From contig CAXXGE010000043.1 of assembly GCA_963677915.2 (NCBI GenBank), positions 1 through 36,202 on the forward strand: DNA of 36,202 nt, read 5' to 3'. This DNA is from G963677915 sp963677915. GTDB taxonomy: Bacteria > Bacillota > Clostridia > Lachnospirales > Vallitaleaceae. Made by a program: the position numbers and the translations under genes. Position 1 is the stretch's first letter; every line of letters starts with the position of its first letter. Positions 18,699-26,743 of the stretch are shown here, one piece after another. The notes below the pieces were generated by a model. It was given only the letters and a program-made list of their open reading frames with translations. It did not search any database and was not told the origin of the DNA.

Positions 18699-20594
18699 AT
18701 GAACAAGATAGAAGGATCATATGATGTCATAGTCATCGGCGCAGGCCATGCAGGAAGTGAAAGCGCACTGGCAGCTTCCAGAATGGGTCTTAAAACAATC
18801 GTGTTTGCAGTCAGTCTTGACAGTATAGCCATGATGCCGTGCAATCCGAGTATCGGTGGTACGTCGAAAGGACATCTTGTAAGGGAAATAGATGCTATGG
18901 GCGGCGAGATGGGGAAAAATATCGATGAAACCTACCTCCAGTCCAAAATGCTTAATACAGGAAAGGGACCGGCAGTCCATTCATTGAGAGCTCAGGCTGA
19001 CAAGCGGAGATATTCCCAAAGGATGAAAAAGGTGATGGAGAATCAGGAAAACCTGACGATCAGACAGTCGGAGGTTACGGAAGTCCTTGTCGAGGAAGGT
19101 GTTGTAAAAGGCGTTGTAACCATCTCCGGTGCCGTCTATTACGGAAAGGCTGTCATTATCGCTACCGGCACCTACTTGAAAGCGCGCTGCATCTATGGTG
19201 AAGTGAGCATACAGAGCGGACCGAATGGGCTGCAGGCAGCGAATCACCTGACAGATTCCCTGAAACAGACCGGTATGGAGCTTTTCAGGTTCAAAACCGG
19301 TACGCCGGCAAGAATCGATGCCAGAACCGTGGATTTCAGCAAGATGGAAGCGCAGTATGGCGATGAGAAGGTTGTTCCGTTTTCCTTTGAAAACAGGCCT
19401 GAAGATATTGCCAGGGAGCAGCTGCCATGCTGGCTTGGATATACGAACAGTACGACACACGAAATCATCAATCTCAATCTTGACCGTTCGCCTCTGTATG
19501 GGGGCGTCATCGAGGGCACAGGCCCAAGGTACTGTCCATCAATAGAAGACAAGGTCATTCGTTTCCATGACAAGGAAAGGCACCAGATATTCCTTGAACC
19601 TGAAGGCGAGGATACCACAGAGATGTATGTTCAGGGGATGTCCTCCTCTCTTCCTGAAGATGTGCAGAGGGATATGCTCCGTACGATACCTGGAATGGAA
19701 AACTGTGAAATCATGCGGACAGGATACGCGATCGAATATGACTGTGTCAATCCGCTGCAGCTGAAGACAACGCTTGAGTTCAAGGCGGTGGACGGACTTT
19801 ACAGCGCCGGACAGTTCAATGGCAGTTCAGGATACGAAGAAGCCGCTGCGCAGGGGCTGCTTGCCGGCATGAATGCGTCGTTGAAGGTCAAGGGACGGGA
19901 GCAGATCGTAATCGACCGTTCAGAAGCCTACCTGGGTGTTCTGGTGGACGACCTGGTGACGAAAGGGACGAAAGAGCCCTACAGAATGATGACTTCACGA
20001 GCAGAATACCGGTTGCTGCTGAGACAGGACAATGCAGACCTCAGGCTGACGGAAATCGGCTATCATGCGGGTTTGATTGGCGAAGAGAGATACCAGAGAT
20101 TTCTGAACAAAAAGCGTGCAATTGAGGATGAAATAGCAAGGCTGCAGAAGGTCATTGCAGGGGTGACGGATAAGGTCCAGTCCCTTCTTGCAGAATACGG
20201 CAGCACACCGCTTAGATCCGGGATGCCTTTGAGTGAACTGATAAAAAGACCTGAGCTTAACTATGCAAAACTGGCGCCATTGGACAGCGGCAGGGTTGAA
20301 CTTGATGATGAGGTAATCGAACAGGTCGATATTGCTTTGAAATATGAAGGATATATCGGGCGTCAGATGAAGCAGGTTGAGCAGTTCAAAAAACTGGAGC
20401 ACAAACTGATTCCAGAAGATATGGATTACAATATGATTGACAGCCTGAGGATCGAGGCCAAACAGAAGCTTAACCAGATCCAGCCCAAATCCATCGGTCA
20501 GGCATCCAGGATTTCAGGTGTTTCCCCTGCAGATGTCTCTGTTTTGATGGTCTATCTGGAGCAGCTGAGATATCGAAACAGGAAGAAGGACTGA
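18699..20594 (+). CDS. mnmG: tRNA U34 modification enzyme MnmG (GidA)
   Basis: FAD-dependent partner of MnmE, 631 aa. The N-terminal dinucleotide-binding motif is GAGHAGSE (14-21). Other hallmarks are PCNPSIGGTSKGHLVREIDA, the catalytic-region MLNTGKGPAVHSLRAQADK, and the C-terminal helical domain (VSVLMVYLEQLR). It starts 12 nt after mnmE at an ATG preceded by GAGAGGT, so the two are cotranscribed as expected for a heterotetrameric enzyme. Confidence 0.98.
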   Translation: MNKIEGSYDVIVIGAGHAGSESALAASRMGLKTIVFAVSLDSIAMMPCNPSIGGTSKGHLVREIDAMGGEMGKNIDETYLQSKMLNTGKGPAVHSLRAQADKRRYSQRMKKVMENQENLTIRQSEVTEVLVEEGVVKGVVTISGAVYYGKAVIIATGTYLKARCIYGEVSIQSGPNGLQAANHLTDSLKQTGMELFRFKTGTPARIDARTVDFSKMEAQYGDEKVVPFSFENRPEDIAREQLPCWLGYTNSTTHEIINLNLDRSPLYGGVIEGTGPRYCPSIEDKVIRFHDKERHQIFLEPEGEDTTEMYVQGMSSSLPEDVQRDMLRTIPGMENCEIMRTGYAIEYDCVNPLQLKTTLEFKAVDGLYSAGQFNGSSGYEEAAAQGLLAGMNASLKVKGREQIVIDRSEAYLGVLVDDLVTKGTKEPYRMMTSRAEYRLLLRQDNADLRLTEIGYHAGLIGEERYQRFLNKKRAIEDEIARLQKVIAGVTDKVQSLLAEYGSTPLRSGMPLSELIKRPELNYAKLAPLDSGRVELDDEVIEQVDIALKYEGYIGRQMKQVEQFKKLEHKLIPEDMDYNMIDSLRIEAKQKLNQIQPKSIGQASRISGVSPADVSVLMVYLEQLRYRNRKKD

Positions 20595-21313
20595 TGATGG
20601 ACAGCAGAAAACTGCTTTATGACGGAGCGGCAGAAATAGGGATCGAATTGGACGGCGGGAAAATGGAGCAGTTCGAGACATACTACCGCTTGCTAATCGA
20701 ATGGAATGAAAAAATGAACTTGACATCAATCACAGATGAGAGGGAGGTTGTCCAGAAGCATTTCCTTGACAGCCTGCTTATCGCCAGGCACCTGGATTTC
20801 AGTGCCATCGAATCTGTCATAGATATCGGGACAGGTGCTGGATTTCCTGGTATTCCCCTGAAGATTGCTTTCCCGCATTTGAAGGTAACTTTGCTTGATA
20901 CGTTGAAGAAAAGAATACTATATCTTGAAACAGTCGTTGAAATATTGGGACTAGATGACGTGACATGTGTGCATGCAAGGGCTGAAGATGCTGCAAAGGA
21001 TAGTAAGATGCGTGAAACTTTCGACCTCGCCGTGTCAAGGGCGGTCAGCAGACTAAATACGCTATCTGAATACTGTATACCATTTGTGAGTGTGGGAGGG
21101 TCTTTTATCGCATTCAAGTCCTCAAATGCTGCTGAGGAAATCGAGGAAGCAAAAGGTGCAATTGAGATTCTAGGAGGCAACAGTTCGGAAGTATACGAAT
21201 CCTTCATTCCAGGGACAGATATCAGCAGGCAGTTTGTAAGAATAGAAAAGGGATCCGCAACGCCGGTGAAATATCCGCGCAAGGCCGGTAAACCCGCCAA
21301 GTCACCATTATAG
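20594..21313 (+). CDS. rsmG: 16S rRNA (guanine-527-N7) methyltransferase RsmG
   Basis: SAM-dependent methyltransferase (239 aa) that makes m7G527 in 16S rRNA. The SAM site is VIDIGTGAGFPGIPLKIAFP (about 76-95), and AVSRAVSRLNTLSEY is a second conserved block. Two tandem ATG codons (20594 and 20597) overlap or abut the mnmG stop; the second has better spacing from AAGGA. The tail is Lys/Pro-rich. It is the third gene of the mnmE-mnmG-rsmG run, a common arrangement near the origin. Confidence 0.97.
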   Translation: MMDSRKLLYDGAAEIGIELDGGKMEQFETYYRLLIEWNEKMNLTSITDEREVVQKHFLDSLLIARHLDFSAIESVIDIGTGAGFPGIPLKIAFPHLKVTLLDTLKKRILYLETVVEILGLDDVTCVHARAEDAAKDSKMRETFDLAVSRAVSRLNTLSEYCIPFVSVGGSFIAFKSSNAAEEIEEAKGAIEILGGNSSEVYESFIPGTDISRQFVRIEKGSATPVKYPRKAGKPAKSPL

Positions 21314-21325
21314 CGAGGAGATATT

Positions 21326-21778
21326 ATGATAGAAGCAGTCATGCTTTCAAGCAAGGAAGCGGTTCAGGAAATTTACGACATCAGGGATGAAGTCTTCACA
21401 AAGGAACAGGGCATGGACGCCAAGGTGCAGAAGGATGCCTATGACAATTTCGCCTACTATGTTTATGTGACAGTAGATGGAAAGCCTGCAGGCACTGGTA
21501 GAATCATATATAAGGATGAGGAGTATCTTATAGGCCGCATTGCCGTTCCAAAGGCATTCAGGGGGCAGCAGATCGGCGACCTGATTGTGAGAATGCTTGT
21601 CGATTATGGCTTCAAACTCGGCGCAGATACAGTCCATGTGCACAGCCTTCTTTATGCCGTCGGTTTTTATGAGAAAATCGGTTTCAAGCTGAATGGAGAT
21701 CCTTTCATCGAAACTGGACTGGAACATGTTGATATGACGATTGCTAGGAGCGGACTGACACACCCTTGTTGTGACTAA
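21326..21778 (+). CDS. GNAT-family N-acetyltransferase
   Basis: A single-domain GNAT protein (150 aa). The acetyl-CoA pyrophosphate loop is visible as IAVPKAFRGQQIGD, followed by a helix and the late GFYEKIGFKLNGDPF strand-helix pattern. The N-terminal IRDEVFTKEQGMD resembles the ElaA-like branch of small acetyltransferases. The substrate cannot be told from sequence. GAGGAG precedes ATG, 12 nt after rsmG, so it is probably the last gene of this operon before the long hairpin at 21778. Confidence 0.9.
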   Translation: MIEAVMLSSKEAVQEIYDIRDEVFTKEQGMDAKVQKDAYDNFAYYVYVTVDGKPAGTGRIIYKDEEYLIGRIAVPKAFRGQQIGDLIVRMLVDYGFKLGADTVHVHSLLYAVGFYEKIGFKLNGDPFIETGLEHVDMTIARSGLTHPCCD

Positions 21779-21827
21779 GCAATATGAAAGGCCTTCTCAA
21801 GTATCTGAGAAGGCCTTTCATATTGCT
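21778..21827. terminator. Bidirectional terminator, 22-bp perfect inverted repeat
   Basis: Two 22-bp perfectly complementary arms (21778-21799 and 21806-21827) enclose a 6-base loop (AGTATC). The core is GGCCTTCTCA/TGAGAAGGCC, with TTTCATATT after it on each strand. It ends two convergent genes, and each arm includes bases of the adjoining stop codon. The T-tract is short and interrupted. Confidence 0.85.
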
Positions 21828-22776
21828 ATTCGTGTAGGAAAATGGAGATCAGTTCATATGTGTCATCCGTTTTTTCCAGATGTGGGAAGACCTTCGCATC
21901 GTCAATGGATGCGGTTTCGATGGATGGATTCAGGTCGCGGTATGTTTTTGCAGCCATCTCGAAGTCTTCATCCCTGTAGATGCCCTGAATGATATAGATG
22001 CTGTTGTCAATCTGCTCTATGGCGTCAATGATATTGACATTGGTGTATTGGCACAGTTCGGATGCATACAGGAACTTGACACTGCTTTGTCCGGTGTGGG
22101 ATGCTTCGTGGAAGGCGCGAACATATTTTTTCCTTACTTTCAAGCCGTTCTTTATATATTTTCTATAGAAGGTATGTTCAATCACCTTATAGCTGTGAAG
22201 GAAGTTGTACACTGTGGTCCCGAGCATCGGGCTTTCCAATATGAACTTGAGTAGCTTATCGATGTTTCTAGGATTCCGCTTCAACTGGAAGATCGGCGTA
22301 GGATTGATGAAAACCAGCCGGTTGAACAAATAACTGTACTGATTGCATGCCATGGTCGCATAGGCATTGGATTTGCCTGAGGTAATCAATGTAACGGGTT
22401 CACCGATGACATCTTTCGCGAAGTCTGCAATGAGCTGTACGAAAAGATAGGCCGTATAGGTCATTTTCGGTTTGTCAGACAGTCCGTATCCCAAAAGATC
22501 GATGGCATAGACCTTATATTCTTTTGACATCCGTTTGATCAGTTTATGAAATTCAAAAGAGGATGTGCCGGGTAAGGTGCTGTGTATCAGCAGGACAGGT
22601 TTTCCTTCTCCGGCAACAGTATAAAAAATCTTGCCGAATTTCCATTGGTAGTGGTAGGCGTTCGGTTGGCTCAGCTGATCCTTCATTGTGGCAATGACGA
22701 AAATCAATTTATTGACAGCGATAACGAGTAAACTGAGCAAGCCAGTATATACGATTTTTTTTGCTAATTTCTTCAT
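21826..22776 (-). CDS. Membrane-anchored alpha/beta hydrolase
   Basis: A 316-residue alpha/beta-hydrolase-fold protein with an N-terminal hydrophobic anchor (about 9-29) and no clear cleavage site. The fold shows KPVLLIHSTLPGTSSFE (oxyanion side), AIDLLGYGLSDKP, and a nucleophile elbow at S136 in GKSNA rather than the common GxSxG. The likely catalytic His is H299 in VFPHLEKTD. The acid residue is less clear. AAGGGG lies upstream of ATG. It points against its neighbours, between the rsmG operon and parA, so it is an independent unit. Substrate unknown; esterase or lipase-like activity is only a fold-level guess. Confidence 0.82.
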   Translation of the reverse strand: MKKLAKKIVYTGLLSLLVIAVNKLIFVIATMKDQLSQPNAYHYQWKFGKIFYTVAGEGKPVLLIHSTLPGTSSFEFHKLIKRMSKEYKVYAIDLLGYGLSDKPKMTYTAYLFVQLIADFAKDVIGEPVTLITSGKSNAYATMACNQYSYLFNRLVFINPTPIFQLKRNPRNIDKLLKFILESPMLGTTVYNFLHSYKVIEHTFYRKYIKNGLKVRKKYVRAFHEASHTGQSSVKFLYASELCQYTNVNIIDAIEQIDNSIYIIQGIYRDEDFEMAAKTYRDLNPSIETASIDDAKVFPHLEKTDDTYELISIFLHE

Positions 22777-22924
22777 GTGATTACCCCTTCCAGATGTTAC
22801 AATTAGCTTTAAATTAAGCTTAACTATATTATGTATGATTTCAAAAGAAAATACAAGATGAATGCGATATAGTTAATAAAATGTAAAAAAGAGTAAAATA
22901 AATATATTCCTTTTTTTATAGAAA

Positions 22925-22940
22925 TGTTTCACGTGAAACA
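22925..22940. promoter_or_regulatory. parS centromere site
   Basis: TGTTTCACGTGAAACA is a perfect 16-bp palindrome that matches the ParB-binding parS consensus. It lies about 70 bp upstream of parA, near the origin, where Firmicute parS sites cluster. ParB encoded next door would load here as a CTP-dependent clamp. Confidence 0.95.
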
Positions 22941-22972
22941 TGCGCTCTTTTATAGAACTGATATGCCGCATA

Positions 22973-22981
22973 TGTTATAAT
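22973..22981 (+). promoter_or_regulatory. parA extended -10 promoter
   Basis: TGTTATAAT is an extended -10 (TGn plus TATAAT at 22976-22981), 30 nt before the parA ATG. No strong -35 is seen. Confidence 0.6.
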
Positions 22982-23010
22982 GACTTATACAATAATTAGG
23001 AGTGTGCAAT

Positions 23011-23778
23011 ATGGGAAGAATCATTGCTGTAGCTAATCAAAAAGGTGGTGTTGGCAAGACAACTACTGCCGTCAACCTCTCCGCCACATTGGCTGAAAAA
23101 GGCAAGAAAGTTCTTGTTGTTGATGTTGATCCACAAGGCAATACAACCAGAGGATTGGGCATAGACAAAAACTCACTGAAGAAAACAACATATGAACTGA
23201 TCATTGGTGAAGAAGGCATACACGAATGTATCATCGAAAACATTTTTGAGAACCTTTCCATATTGCCTGCGAATGTGGAGTTGGCTGGTGCGGAAGTGGA
23301 ACTCATTGGCCTGCAGGAAAACAGCTATGTACTAAAACGTCAGCTTGGTATGGTAAGGGATGATTATGACTTCATTGTCATGGACTGTCCGCCATCACTC
23401 AGCCTACTGACGGTAAATGCACTGACAGCGGCCGATACTGTCCTAGTTCCAATACAATGCGAATTTTTTGCCTTGGAAGGTCTTTCACAATTGATGTACA
23501 CGATCAACCTTGTACAAAAAAGACTGAATCCGGATCTTGAGATTGAAGGTGTCGTCTTCACCATGTATGACGCGAGAACAAATCTTTCTTTACAGGTTGT
23601 GGAGGAAGTCAAAAGAGAATTGAGAAGAACAAACATCTACAAAAGCATTATACCAAGAAATGTGAGGCTTGGGGAAGCGCCAAGTTATGGATTGCCGATT
23701 AACATGTACGATTCAAGTTCGAAGGGAGCAGAAAGCTACAGGCTGCTGGCGGATGAAGTAATTGAGAGAGAGGTTTGA
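23011..23778 (+). CDS. parA: Chromosome-partitioning ATPase ParA (Soj)
   Basis: Deviant-Walker ATPase (255 aa) that moves ParB-parS complexes and, in Bacillus, also modulates DnaA. The P-loop is KGGVGKTT (11-18) with the signature first lysine. Other blocks are VDVDPQGNTTRGLG and FIVMDCPPSLSLLT. I start at ATG 23011, eight nt after AGGAG; the GTG three codons upstream overlaps that site. parB follows one base after the stop. Confidence 0.97.
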   Translation: MGRIIAVANQKGGVGKTTTAVNLSATLAEKGKKVLVVDVDPQGNTTRGLGIDKNSLKKTTYELIIGEEGIHECIIENIFENLSILPANVELAGAEVELIGLQENSYVLKRQLGMVRDDYDFIVMDCPPSLSLLTVNALTAADTVLVPIQCEFFALEGLSQLMYTINLVQKRLNPDLEIEGVVFTMYDARTNLSLQVVEEVKRELRRTNIYKSIIPRNVRLGEAPSYGLPINMYDSSSKGAESYRLLADEVIEREV

Positions 23779-23779
23779 G

Positions 23780-24658
23780 ATGGCGAAGAAAAGAAGTGGT
23801 TTAGGTCAGGGACTGTCTGCCCTGATAACAGATGAACTTGAAGATAAAATTGTAGAACAGAACAAAGGCGGCACGCTGAATATCAAACTGTCAGTTATTG
23901 AACCCAACCGAGAACAGCCCAGAAAGATGTTTGATGAAGACGCCTTGGCGGAACTTGCAGAGTCCATCAAACAATATGGAATAATTCAGCCTCTTATTGT
24001 CTCCCAGAAGTCAGATTATTACGAGATCATCGCAGGAGAACGTCGTTGGCGTGCTGCGAAAATGGCCGGTTTGAAGGAAGTTCCCGTTATTATCAAGGAT
24101 ATATCCGCCGAAGAAGTACTGGAGATATCGCTGATTGAGAATATACAAAGAGAAAACCTCAATCCCATTGAAGAAGCAATTGCTTTCCAGAGATTGATTG
24201 ATGAATTTCATTTAAAGCAGGATGAACTCGCAGACAAAGTATCGAAGAGTCGTTCTGCAGTAGCGAATACGCTCAGGCTGTTGAACCTTACAGAGAAAGT
24301 GCAGCAGATGATTATCGACGATATGATTTCCAGCGGACACGCCAGGGCACTGCTTTCATTGGAACAGAGCCATCTTCAGTATGATGTGGCTACTAAAATA
24401 TTTGATGAGAAGCTGAGTGTCCGTGAGACTGAAAAACTGATAAAAAAAATGAACAGGGCCAAGGACGAGAAGCCCAAGGTCAGCCATCTACCACTGGATC
24501 CAATCTATGTGCGCATACAGGATGAAATGAAACAGATTCTGGGGACAAAAGTAGCAATTCACAGAAAGAACGAAAACAGCGGTAAAATAGAGATAGACTA
24601 TTACTCACAGGAGGAACTGGAACGGATCATCGAATTGATGAATACGATTCAGGATTGA
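23780..24658 (+). CDS. parB: Chromosome-partitioning protein ParB (Spo0J)
   Basis: parS-binding CTPase clamp, 292 aa. The N-terminal nucleotide-binding domain shows GERRWRA (86-92) and ENIQRENLNPIEEA (120-133). A helix-turn-helix follows (DELADKVSKSRSAVANTLRLL), and the C-terminal domain is probably for dimerisation. ATG 23780 has AGAGGT upstream; the frame opens earlier at 23762 inside parA. The cognate site is at 22925. Confidence 0.97.
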   Translation: MAKKRSGLGQGLSALITDELEDKIVEQNKGGTLNIKLSVIEPNREQPRKMFDEDALAELAESIKQYGIIQPLIVSQKSDYYEIIAGERRWRAAKMAGLKEVPVIIKDISAEEVLEISLIENIQRENLNPIEEAIAFQRLIDEFHLKQDELADKVSKSRSAVANTLRLLNLTEKVQQMIIDDMISSGHARALLSLEQSHLQYDVATKIFDEKLSVRETEKLIKKMNRAKDEKPKVSHLPLDPIYVRIQDEMKQILGTKVAIHRKNENSGKIEIDYYSQEELERIIELMNTIQD

Positions 24659-24666
24659 ATAAGACA

Positions 24667-25170
24667 ATGAATATTACGAATGAATGGATGGATATTATCA
24701 ACACCTATATGGATCAGTTCGTATTTTATATTACTATTGGAGCTGCAGTGTTATTGGTCATAAACATTTTCCAAATAATAGCACTTGCCAAACTGAAGAA
24801 ATTCTACAGGAAATTTGTAAAAGGCAGGGAGAATGTTGATGTTGCCTCGCTGTTCTCTGAAATTGACGATGAGATGGAGGCATTCAAGAAGAAAAACATG
24901 GATCAGGATGCCATCATGTCCTCGTTGGATAAAAAAATTGATACTTCTGTAGACAAAGTGATTGTTCACAAATACGATGCCTTTGACAACATGACAGGCG
25001 AAACGAGCTCGGTTATTCTGCTGCTGGACCGTAGCAATACAGGTGCACTGATCAACGTCATCCATGGCAGGGAAGGAAGTTACACCTACACTAAGAAAAT
25101 CAACAAAGGCAAATCTGAGGTTTCTCTGTCTACAGAAGAAAAGAAGGCACTTGAGAAGATAGGCAGATAG
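24667..25170 (+). CDS. DUF4446 family membrane protein
   Basis: A 167-residue protein with one N-terminal membrane segment (about 16-40), a charged helical linker, and a C-terminal domain with VHKYDAFDNMTGETSSVILLLD, which is the recognisable DUF4446 pattern. Members are often found directly after parB in clostridia; the function is unknown. The frame opens at TTG 24655 overlapping the parB stop, but ATG 24667 is a more ordinary start; neither has a strong ribosome-binding site, so coupling to parB is likely. Confidence 0.85.
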   Translation: MNITNEWMDIINTYMDQFVFYITIGAAVLLVINIFQIIALAKLKKFYRKFVKGRENVDVASLFSEIDDEMEAFKKKNMDQDAIMSSLDKKIDTSVDKVIVHKYDAFDNMTGETSSVILLLDRSNTGALINVIHGREGSYTYTKKINKGKSEVSLSTEEKKALEKIGR

Positions 25171-25221
25171 TATCAGCCTCAAAATCGTAGATAATTATAA
25201 ATAAACAGAATATTATATAAA

Positions 25222-25271
25222 ATAAAAACCGCAGGCTGTGTTATGAAAAACGATAACAATCAGCATGCGGT
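25222..25271 (-). terminator. Terminator after the ArsR gene
   Basis: On the minus strand ACCGCA, TGCTG and TTAT segments pair, with interruptions, to ATAA, CAGC and TGCGGT across 25228-25271, followed by TTTTTATTTT. The T-run is only on the minus-strand side, so it serves the ArsR gene; DUF4446 may share it less efficiently. Confidence 0.75.
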
Positions 25272-25295
25272 CGCAGAAGCGATATACAAATTTAT

Positions 25296-25568
25296 TTAGC
25301 CCAGCAGAATCTTTATAATCTCGATAGCTTTTTCATTGACGACTTTGTACTTGATTTCAAGGCCTTCCCTGTGCCCTTCAATGATGCCTGCAGCCTTGAG
25401 CTTGGCAAGATGCTGGGATACTGTCGACTGCGGTATGTGCAGGCAGCTCTGCATATAGCTTACATTACAGCCCTCATTCTTCAGCAGGCCGTCAACGATA
25501 CAAATCCTTGCAGGATGGCCCAGAACCTTCAACAATTCTGCAATTTCAGCATATTGATCAATTTGCAT
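25296..25568 (-). CDS. ArsR/SmtB-family transcriptional regulator
   Basis: A 90-residue winged helix-turn-helix repressor: AELLKVLGHPARICIVDGLL, recognition helix PQSTVSQHLAKLKAAGII (46-63), then the wing GLEIKYKV. It has three cysteines (C23, C34, C42) but not the ELCVCDL metal motif of classic ArsR. The effector is therefore unknown; metal, thiol or another signal are all possible. No transporter or enzyme is adjacent. A palindrome over its promoter suggests autoregulation. It starts at ATG 25568 with AGGGTG upstream. Confidence 0.9.
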   Translation of the reverse strand: MQIDQYAEIAELLKVLGHPARICIVDGLLKNEGCNVSYMQSCLHIPQSTVSQHLAKLKAAGIIEGHREGLEIKYKVVNEKAIEIIKILLG

Positions 25569-25582
25569 TATTTCACCCTCTA

Positions 25583-25605
25583 ATTATATTTGAATATTCC
25601 GATAT
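25583..25605 (-). promoter_or_regulatory. ArsR promoter (-10) and probable operator
   Basis: The minus strand has TATAAT (25583-25588) about 15 nt before the gene. Overlapping it is ATAT-TT-GAATATTC-CG-ATAT (25586-25605), a palindrome broken at only two positions on each side. Position and shape suit ArsR-type autorepression. Confidence 0.55.
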
Positions 25606-25660
25606 TTCATTGTAATTGTAGCAAAAAAAAATGCCATTGTAAACAGAAAGAGGCAAATGA

Positions 25661-26530
25661 GTGATTGAACGTATAGCAACAACAAAAAAGACGAAAGAAA
25701 TCATCAATAACCATGCTTTTACCTTTCAAAAAAGGTTTGGACAAAATTTCCTTGTCGACACCCATGTCATTGACAAGATTATTTCCGGCGCCAGGATAAG
25801 CGACGATGATGCTGTTATTGAAATCGGCCCCGGAATCGGAAGCCTGACCCAGCTGCTGGCGGAGCATGCCAAAAAGGTAATCGCTATAGAAATTGACAAA
25901 AAACTGATTCCTATCCTGGAAGAAACACTGGCACCTTATGACAACATCCAGCTTGTCAACGAAGATGTTTTGAAAGTCGACATCAACAGGATTGTTGAAA
26001 AGGAGAACGACGGAAAACCCGTCAAAGTAGTTGCAAACCTTCCTTACTATATAACGACACCTATAATAATGAAGCTCTTTGAAGAGAATGTACCTATAGA
26101 ATCGGTGACGGTCATGGTTCAGAAGGAAGTTGCCCATAGAATGAATGCCGTGCCGGGGACGAAAGATTATGGTACGCTGAGCTTGGCAGTCCAGTACTAT
26201 GCGGATACCGAACTCGTGGCTAATGTGCCGGCCAACTGCTTTATCCCTAGGCCCAAAGTTGCATCTGCAGTCATCAAACTCACCAAGAAGACAGACCGCG
26301 ACACAGCGCCTGAGGACGAGAAACTTATGTTTGCATTGATCAAGGGCGCTTTTGCCCAGAGAAGAAAGACCGTCATCAACAGCATGGCCAACTCGGGGAT
26401 TGTAGATGCATCCAAGGAGAAGTTGCTGGCGGCCCTGGAAGAGGCGGGGATTGACCCTAAAAGAAGAGGAGAGACGTTCACGTTGAAGGAATTCATTCGG
26501 CTTTCGGACTGTTTGAGGGAAATCATGTAA
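25661..26530 (+). CDS. rsmA: 16S rRNA dimethyladenosine transferase RsmA (KsgA)
   Basis: Dimethylates A1518 and A1519 in 16S rRNA (289 aa). The N-terminal FQKRFGQNFLVD, the SAM motif VIEIGPGIGSLTQLL and the catalytic VANLPYYITTPI are diagnostic, and FIPRPKVASAVIKL follows. The start is GTG 25661, with GAGG 7 nt upstream; the nearby ATG frame terminates after three codons. It is followed by a terminator. It appears to be transcribed alone; no promoter is clear between it and the divergent ArsR gene. Confidence 0.97.
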   Translation: MIERIATTKKTKEIINNHAFTFQKRFGQNFLVDTHVIDKIISGARISDDDAVIEIGPGIGSLTQLLAEHAKKVIAIEIDKKLIPILEETLAPYDNIQLVNEDVLKVDINRIVEKENDGKPVKVVANLPYYITTPIIMKLFEENVPIESVTVMVQKEVAHRMNAVPGTKDYGTLSLAVQYYADTELVANVPANCFIPRPKVASAVIKLTKKTDRDTAPEDEKLMFALIKGAFAQRRKTVINSMANSGIVDASKEKLLAALEEAGIDPKRRGETFTLKEFIRLSDCLREIM

Positions 26531-26618
26531 CTGAAATTTAACAATTTTTACATTAATTTGAAACAGTCGGATGGTAGTATATTTACATAAACTATCCCCC
26601 TTTTATTTATATAAAATT

Positions 26619-26648
26619 GACCTGTCAGATGGACGGGTCCTTTTTTTT
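26619..26648 (+). terminator. Terminator after rsmA
   Basis: GACCTGTC pairs with GACGGGTC (one G-U) around AGATG, followed by C and eight T residues. It separates rsmA from the fab cluster. Confidence 0.9.
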
Positions 26649-26659
26649 GCGCCTTTTCC

Positions 26660-26687
26660 TTGACAAAATCGGAAATGATGATATACT
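26660..26687 (+). promoter_or_regulatory. fabH operon promoter
   Basis: TTGACA (26660-26665), a 16-bp spacer and TATACT (26682-26687). The -10 lies inside a perfect palindrome, so binding there would block RNA polymerase. Confidence 0.8.
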
Positions 26688-26703
26688 TTGAATATCAAAG
26701 TAT
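26683..26703. promoter_or_regulatory. Palindromic operator of the fab/acc cluster (FabT-like)
   Basis: ATACTTTGA and TCAAAGTAT form perfect 9-bp arms around ATA. The core TTTGA-N3-TCAAA resembles the site of the MarR-family regulator FabT in streptococci and relatives, and does not resemble the FapR site. It covers the -10 element and the likely start point. No marR-type gene lies beside it. Confidence 0.7.
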
Positions 26704-26743
26704 TTAAAACTCAAACTATATGTAATACCTAAAGGAGCAAGAC

